This document shows positions 58,300 through 64,000 of a stretch of DNA of 64,000 nt, in pieces. This DNA is from Ancylostoma caninum (lineage: Eukaryota; Nematoda; Chromadorea; Rhabditida; Ancylostomatidae). The translations under genes and the position numbers were made by a program. Where the stretch lies: assembly GCA_037903475.1 (NCBI GenBank), contig JBAJFG010000348.1:186001-250000 (forward strand), given 5' to 3'. The notes below the pieces were generated by a model. The model had not been told where the DNA came from. It did no database searches and worked only from the letters and a program-made list of their open reading frames with translations. How positions within the stretch are numbered: the stretch's first letter is position 1; each line of letters opens with the position of its first letter.

Positions 58300-59585
58300 T
58301 GATTGCGAACAGATTTCATAGTTGAGATGGAAAGCATGTCAAACATGCTTCGGACAATGTTGTGTCCCAGGGCAGGTCATTTTCGAGCAATCCATTTTCG
58401 AGCCTTTGACATGCCTGTCGATACGTTTCGCATACCACTCCGTCCACGGTCTTCAAATCTGTGAATGAAATTGAACCGTGTGAAGTAACAGTCCAAGGAA
58501 GTAGCATTCATCATTATTCGGATGAACGGTATAAACCCTTCCTAAGGCATCACTTGCGCGCACATCACAACCTGGAACTGGAACACCTTGTTTTCTTCTG
58601 CAAAACACTTTTCTCGACGCATTCCAGGTGTAATATTTTGGGACTTCTGCGTAAAGCAGTGTCCTTGCAAAAGGATCCTGCTGGCACAAAAGAAAAAAGC
58701 CGTCAAAGTTGTATTGGGCGGATTCGCTGCTCTCTCCTGAGATTATCAGAGGTGAAGTAAACCCGCTGTCAATTTTCAAGATGGACACTGAGGTGCACAA
58801 CAGTGGGGTACCGTTCATGAATAACAAAACTCAGGATGTGTTATATTGCTTTGTTACTACTTATGTACCGTCCCATCAAATATTGTATGATCTCATCTAG
58901 TACACCATCCTCGTTCTCAAGTTGAAACACAGCCATATCACTCCCCTTGTTAACATATCTGCAGATGTATTTAATAGATTTGACAGAGTTACAATACTCT
59001 ACGTTTATGAAAGCAAGGGACTACCCATCTATTGTCCATCTCAAACTCTCTAAGCTGATTGTTCATCCTCAATTTTACAGTAGCAGCAAATCCTCCTTCT
59101 CCTGGTCTTCTTCTTTTATATAGAGGGTAGCCATCGTCTCCCGTCTGCGTTTCGTGTTTGAATTCTCTGGGGTATTTTTTCGAACATTTTCCGTCTTTCA
59201 TACATGGGGAGCTGGGCTTTAGTGGCCCACATGGCCCATGGATCATATTCTTAGTGATAATTTCGAAGAGTCCAAGATCTTGTTCAGGATTAGGAATCTC
59301 CTCAGAGATGATGTCATCGATCTGAGTGGGATGGATCTTATCCTTCAGCCATACCAAAATATGTGCATGAGGAAGACCCCTCTTTTGCCTCGACTGAGTA
59401 CAACCAACATTGGGTTTCTCCATAGATATGGCTCTTCGTTATAACATCGATCAATTTCGTGAGTTTTTTCTTGAAAACTCTCGCGATCAAATCATGACGA
59501 TCAGATGGCGCTTGACTTGAAGAGCTCTTCTCTAATTTCGGTCCATTCTGGGTTGCATGTAAATGTTATGAACAGATCTGGGCAA
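58300..59585 (-). pseudogene. Helitron HUH Rep endonuclease relic
   Basis: On the minus strand: DLFITFTCNPEWTEI (Rep motif 1), PSDRHDLIARVFKKKL, a frameshift, then QKRGLPHAHILVWL (HUH motif 2; GLPHAH at 59361-59378), CGPLKPSSPCM and KKYPREF, YCNSVKSIKYICRYVNKGSD (tyrosine motif 3), then the Rep-helicase linker with QDPFARTLLYAEVPKYYTWN. Several stops and frameshifts separate the blocks. The motifs themselves are well kept, so decay is recent. Confidence 0.85.
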
Positions 59586-59589
59586 CCGT

Positions 59590-59739
59590 AGGCTTAGGGC
59601 GACCAACGCTAGGGTACGGCTTCGCCGATGAAGAGTAAGTCCGGTTTGGCCTAACTGTGAGGAAAAACAGTAGAATAAGGGTTGACCAATGGTTGAAGGG
59701 CCCAGCTCGAACGAGGAGAACGCTAGGATATGGGTCCAC
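59590..59739 (+). repeat. 59-bp minisatellite, version B, left of the nested hAT
   Basis: Two to three degenerate units (AGTAAGTCCGGTTTGGCC, GAGAACGCTAGGATATGGGTCC). The array resumes at 62008 after the hAT insertion, which duplicated GGGTCCAC of the repeat unit. Confidence 0.75.
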
Positions 59740-60264
59740 CAGTAGCGGACGCAGAAAGTGGGCGGGAGGGAGCGTGGGGAAAAAAGTGGGGTCTCTGCCG
59801 TTTTAGGGACCCAGAAGGAAAATCCTCTTATATAAATCATGGTAGTGCAACAAAATTTTTTAGAGCGCAGACGTAGGGGGACTAGCACGTGATCGCATGC
59901 GCTCCCCGTGAGACTCAGTTATAGACTGTGGCTCGCGAGGATGCGAAGCTGACGGGGCATTCGGCCGATGTTTCGTCATAGGTGCATAGACGTAGTGGAA
60001 GTCGGGTGATTCGGGATTTCGCGGCGGGACCCACTCTAGCGGTCTCGAGCCCTCCAGGCGAGACAGTGTTTACAACGATTTGACGATGCGTAGCAGCAAT
60101 GTACGGAGCAGGGTCGCCCCTCTGCTGGAGCTTTGTTGTTGACTTCACTCAACTTTGGAACAGCGGACGATAACCACTTCGAGAAGAAGTGTGCGTACCA
60201 TGGAGGATGTATCGAAGGATTTATTCGGTGCCCTCACTTGGGATATGCTCCTTGCGCATCTTAA

Positions 60265-60500
60265 AACACCGAGCCAGAGCGCCGCGAAGCGGCGCTCTGA
60301 CTCGGACCCGTGTGCCACGTTACCTCAGGGCTAGGTAAACTCTGAAAAAAAAACTACCCCGAGCCAGAGCGTGCCACGTTACCTCAGGGCTAGGTAAACT
60401 CTGAAAAAAAAACTACCCTGAGCCAGAGCGCCGCTTCGCGGCGCTCTGACTCGGACCCGTGTGCCACGTTACCTCAGGGCTAGGTAAACTCTAGAAGCTT
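60265..60500. repeat. Tandem block with GCCGCGAAGCGGC palindromes
   Basis: GAGCCAGAGCGCC..., CTCGGACCCGTGTGCCACG and TTACCTCAGGGCTAGGTAAA form partial tandem copies, three in all, with the middle one truncated. Related to 44200-44350. Confidence 0.75.
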
Positions 60501-61189
60501 CGCCGCGCTTCGCGGATCACAGTGATTTTCTGCGAAACTGCATAGCTCCTAAACGGTTTGAAGGTTAACTCTTATTATGTTCAATATAAAGAGCTCCTAC
60601 ATGGTGCGTTTTATGAGTAGAAGCACAGATCCTCACGTGGTCAAGTCTTTTTCATTTGTGATAGCGCTGGAAGTCCAAATCGTTATGGTTCGGGCACAAT
60701 CAGGTTGTAACAGGAAAAAAGTGCGTAAACGTTCTATTCCTACTTTGTAAGCACAATATTAAGCTCATAGAGTGCACCATTTGTTCCCCTGACCGTCAAT
60801 TTCTAATTGCTATTACTACTTAATGCTTTAGAAGGAGTGCGGTGAAAATTTCCGTACAACTCTGCTGTATTTAGATGATTCACGTTTCTGATTGCGAAAT
60901 CACACTCGCTTCATCATTGGTTCTCCTATTCTGCTTTAAAGATCAAAGATGTTCCGTTTTCGTTGCAAATTGGACGTCCTAATTGAAGATTTCCATGTTG
61001 TACACATACATATACATGGGCGTGTCTTTGGGCGTGTCAATTTTCGCAATTGAGCCCGTGGCGGCGGGGGAAAGAGGTGGGGCGAGGCGAGTGGATCAAT
61101 GACAGCGTGACCTGTCATCCCTCGCGCGGCGATGGGGGGGGGGGGGGTGGCGCTTTATATAGAGTAAGATCATGATAGGTGTCCACCGA

Positions 61190-61450
61190 TCGAGAAAGAG
61201 TCCGCCGTGGCCCAATAGTGGAAACACGGCAGGATACGGGTCCATCGATGGAGAAAGGGCCCGCCGTGGCCCAGTAGTGGGGGAAACGCCAGAATACGGG
61301 TCCACGGATGGATGGAGATCGATGGAGATTGGGTCTGCCCTGGCCCAACAGTGGGATAAGCGCCAGGATACGGGTGCACTGGTGGAGAATGGGTCCGCCG
61401 TGGCTCAATAGTGAGGAAAACGCCAAGATGCGCGTCTGACGGTGGAGTAG
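61190..61450 (+). repeat. 59-bp minisatellite, version B, in Helitron-like copy B
   Basis: Four to five units, GGGTCCATCGATGGAGAA then GTCCGCCGTGGCCC, in the same position within the element as in copy A. The minus-strand frames are artefacts. Confidence 0.8.
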
Positions 61451-62007
61451 GGGCACACTACGCGCTCATTCGTGTCTTGCTCGACCATCTCTTCTTCCTC
61501 TCTGTTGGCTGTTCATAACGGGTCCATAGGCAAATGTGACAAAAAGGAGTAGTTATTATCAGTGCATCGGAAATTAGCTTTACATGTAGGTGCGGGATTA
61601 AGAATCTGCAAGCAAGGCTAGGATGGGGAGAAGACTCGAAGGTCAATGTTGGCGAGGCGGCCAGACCCGTAGAGTATACGCAACCCATAAGGAGAATTTC
61701 GTATTTGAGCTCAGCTGATGATTAGTCTTGCTTTTTTGCTGATTTCCAAGCTTTTCACACGTGTGAAGCCTTTGCACATACCTCAAGTGGCTGCCCCACC
61801 CCACTTTCTAGCGTCCCGAAGGGGCGCTAGTAAAAAATAATTATTATAACAATAAATAATTAATAAAAATTATATTAAAAATAATAGTGAAAATAAACAA
61901 TTAGAAATAAACTAAAACCAGATTTTTATTTGTATTGTAGTGTAATTTCAAAAATTTGGCGAATCATTCTCGGGGGAGGGGCGCCCCTCTCCCTACGTCC
62001 ACCACTA

Positions 62008-62640
62008 GGGTCCACCGATGGAGTAGAGGTCAGTGTGGACCAATAGTGAGAAAATTGCCAGAATGCCCGTCCACCAATGGAGCAAGGACCCGCTGTAGCC
62101 TGATGCTGTGGAAAACGCGAGGACACGGGTTCGCTTCGGTCCGGTAGTGTTGCGAATGCCGGGATGCGCGTCCGCTCATAGAGAACGGGTTCGGTTTGGT
62201 GTAACTGTGAAGAAGACGCAATGCGGTCTCTGAGATGCAAAAAAATTCGACGTGGGCCAACGGTGTGATCAGCGCCAAGATATAGGTCCGTCAATACAAA
62301 ATAAGTCCGCTGTGACTCAATGATGAAAGTGGAGAATGCTAGGATACGGTTCCCCAACGGTAAGTGGGTTCGCTGTGGCCCAACAGTGAATATGACGCCG
62401 GGAAACGGGTCCACCGATAAAGGATGGGTCCGCTTTGGCCCAACACTGAGGAAGACGCCAGAATGCCGGTCTTCCGATGGAAGAAAGGTCCGCCGGAGCC
62501 CAACATTGTGTAGAACAACAGAATACGAGTTCGCTCTGGCTCAGTAATGTTTAGTACAGCAAGATATTGGTCCACCGATGGGAAACGCGTCTGCGTCGGC
62601 TCAGTAGTGAGGAAAGTGCACGAATACGCCCTACGATGGA
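62008..62640 (+). repeat. 59-bp minisatellite, version B, right of the nested hAT
   Basis: Ten or so diverged units with GGTCCACCGATGG, GGCCCAACAGTG and AACGCCGGGA words. It continues the array at 59590-59739. The 162-codon minus frame is an artefact. Confidence 0.8.
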
Positions 62641-62744
62641 AACCGGATCTCTAATACGTATGTTCATACTCAACTGATGGAAAAAGTTCATATTTGAGCC
62701 CGCTTAATGTTTTGTTTTGCTTCTTTGTCAATTTTCTTGGGATT

Positions 62745-63080
62745 CGGGTCCAATGGTGCGACAAGGGTGCGCCGGCGTCCAAAAGTGGGAAAACGCCTGG
62801 AGTCGGGTCCAATGGAGCGATAAGGGTGCGCTGGCGTCCAAAAGTGGAGAAACGCCTAGAGTCGAGTCTCCTAGATGTACATTGTCTCCTTCCGTGTCCG
62901 TGTTCTCTTCTCATTCCGTTTGTGTATGAATGAACCACTCCTTCCTTTCAGTTTATATACACCGGTGGTCCCTTACCATTGAAGTACCACAACAACCAGT
63001 TGAACCTAAATCATTCCAAGATAACATTTGCACTGAATTGGTTACACTCAATTGTTCACAGCCACTAACTTAGCTCATAT
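62745..63080 (+). repeat. 59-bp minisatellite version A plus foldback arm fragment
   Basis: Two version A units (GGTCCAATGG, GCGCCGGCGTCCAAAAGTGG), followed from about 62875 by CTAGATGTACATTGTCTCC through CACAGCCACTAAC, which matches the right arm at 43685-43885. Versions A and B of the minisatellite therefore lie within 110 bp of each other here. Confidence 0.8.
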
Positions 63081-63249
63081 GCTCAGGCAATAACACAGGG
63101 CTACCCGACGGCGATTACCCGATGACCTGACGCGTTATCCTCGGGTCGCTCTGAAATGGCCGTCGGGTCGCACTGTAAATGCTGTCGGCTCACCCGCACT
63201 TCAAAGTTAGCAACTGGCAGTTAAAGTTAGAATCAACTCTACCTGCGCG

Positions 63250-63450
63250 TACATGCCCGTGGCAGCTTGGAGACACGGAGATTTCAACACTGGAATGTCC
63301 GAAAAGGAAAATGCAAACTTTTCAACCACTACCCAATGCTTCATCGCAGCCTTCTCCACCTCAGGATTCGAACCTGCCTTCCCACCGAATTCTGTCCTGG
63401 AAATCCGCCTTCTTATCCACTCGGCCATTCGTGTCGACACACTCATTCTT
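63250..63450 (-). repeat. tRNA-derived SINE-like sequence
   Basis: On the minus strand, CGAATGGCCGAGTGGATAAG (A box TGGCCGAGTGG) and GGCAGGTTCGAATCCTGA (B box GGTTCGAATCC) lie at Ser/Leu tRNA spacing with a long variable arm. There is no complementary acceptor stem, and about 200 bp of unrelated body follows. This suggests a SINE head rather than a tRNA gene. Confidence 0.55.
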
Positions 63451-63459
63451 CTGATCTCA

Positions 63460-64000
63460 ATCATGTTCTCGTCAGCACTCCTCTAGCAAACATCGGGATC
63501 GTGGAGGTCTGCCTTGCGAGATGTATGAGTCTGTTGCTGTGATTGATGTGTTACCGGTCCACCGCAATCCATTGTGAACGCGTTACTAACGTAGGGAGAA
63601 ATTCGAAGAGCAGTAATCCATCTTCAAAGCAGTTCAAGCTTTCAACACTTTGCATCTGCTCGTTAACTGTACGTGCAGTGGGGTCGGATTAGTTGACCAT
63701 CCCACACGGGAAGACCAATCGAGGATGGGGACAATTATGCGAAAAAATATTTTAAAAAAATGTGCGGATACAAAATACGAAATGTATGGGTACGCGGGCA
63801 ATCAGAGCACCGAGCAAAACATGATGCGGCACAGCGACTGGGCACGAAACACTGAAGGTTCTTACGCTTCATTAAGGGTCAATTTCATTCTTTTTTGGTT
63901 TTTGGGTGTTCAATAATTCACATCACAATAAGCATAATTTTTGTTCAAATTTTGCTAGCAATAAAGAATTTATTCGTTGGAGACTTTTCATTCGGAAGAA
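63460..64000. other. No identified gene
   Basis: AT-rich sequence. The plus-strand frame 63650-63916 is open but has no recognised motif. Confidence 0.4.

Larger units (their letters stand above)
56026..59590 (-). mobile_element. Autonomous-type Helitron, 5'-truncated, with Rep-helicase relic
   Basis: The minus-strand 3' end is at 56026: hairpin ACCCGAGCGAAGCCGGGT, then ATGGCAGCTGG, followed by T, a good CTRR terminus. The same 3' hairpin closes the small Helitron at 47131. Moving upstream come a tetranucleotide array, the helicase relic and the Rep relic. The 5' end is cut off near 59590, where 59-bp minisatellite begins. Confidence 0.85.
59823..61830 (+). mobile_element. Helitron-like element, copy B
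   Basis: It sits inside a hAT MITE whose undisturbed copy at 32251-32532 gives the empty site. That copy reads GGAAAA|TAAAA on the complementary strand, here split into GGAAAA [TCCTCTTATATAAATC ... GGGGCGCTAG] TAAAA. Insertion between A and T without duplication, a TC start and a CTAG end fit Helitron. The 3' end is a 10-bp stem (CTAGCGTCCC-GAA-GGGGCGCTAG), which, unusually, includes the terminal CTAG. No protein. Inside are GCCGCGAAGCGGC repeats (60265-60500) and a minisatellite array (61190-61450). Confidence 0.75.
59740..62007 (-). mobile_element. hAT-type MITE interrupted by a Helitron-like element
   Basis: In the reverse orientation to 32251-32532. CAGTAGCGGACGCAG opens at 59740 and the inverse end (CGTCCACCACTA) closes at 62007. 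An exact 8-bp duplication, GGGTCCAC, flanks it (59732-59739 and 62008-62015). MITE sequence occupies only 59740-59822 and 61831-62007; the rest is Helitron-like copy B. Confidence 0.85.

Overview
The window looks like repeat-rich nuclear DNA from a nematode, most likely a strongylid such as a hookworm. This placement is an inference. It rests on very short introns (53-79 bp) next to kilobase introns stuffed with transposons, TTTCAG-type 3' splice sites, a possible trans-splice acceptor just before a start codon, and the transposon mix (mariner, Tc1-like foldbacks, hAT MITEs, RTE and CR1-like LINEs, Helitrons). There are no bacterial-style genes. The long open frames are almost all transposon relics or low-complexity and minisatellite artefacts.

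Two host genes can be supported. (1) On the minus strand, eight exons between 20451 and 3146 join in compatible phases into about 353 residues of a protein kinase: an N-terminal extension, a short proline-containing motif, the glycine loop, the VAIK lysine, the alpha-C glutamate, [11 protein letters not shown] and an activation loop ending ICGTLQ. Motif order and the CGTLQ signature match the RSKR (SGK494) branch of AGC kinases. The C-lobe lies beyond the left edge. (2) On the plus strand, a signal-peptide exon at 37285-37368 and a cysteine-rich exon at 37424-37553 form the start of a small secreted protein. Further cysteine-rich exons at 45056-45204 and 52492-52596 may belong to the same gene, across introns filled with transposons.

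Layout: 1-2600 foldback elements; 3146-20451 the kinase gene, whose introns hold a 1.4 kb foldback with a tRNA-like insert, a Helitron-like element (8228-9602), a mariner with recognisable termini (14847-16100) and, beside it, a Tc1-like foldback (16110-17053); 18.4-31.3 kb dispersed short-motif repeat clusters and MITEs; 31.5-35.7 kb a mariner relic split by a hAT MITE, then a CR1-like LINE with an exact inverted internal copy; 37-53 kb the secreted-protein exons in MITEs, satellites, a 2.8 kb foldback with a 59-bp minisatellite, a small complete Helitron and an RTE relic; 56.0-59.6 kb a Rep-helicase Helitron relic; 59.6-62.6 kb a three-layer nest (minisatellite, then hAT, then Helitron-like element); 62.7-63.5 kb more minisatellite and a tRNA-derived SINE.

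The most distinctive signal is a family of 59-bp minisatellites. Two diverged versions, about three quarters identical without gaps as I read them, recur at several loci in both orientations. They lie inside foldback elements and Helitron-like elements and beside the Rep-helicase Helitron. No computation was run; all alignments were made by eye.
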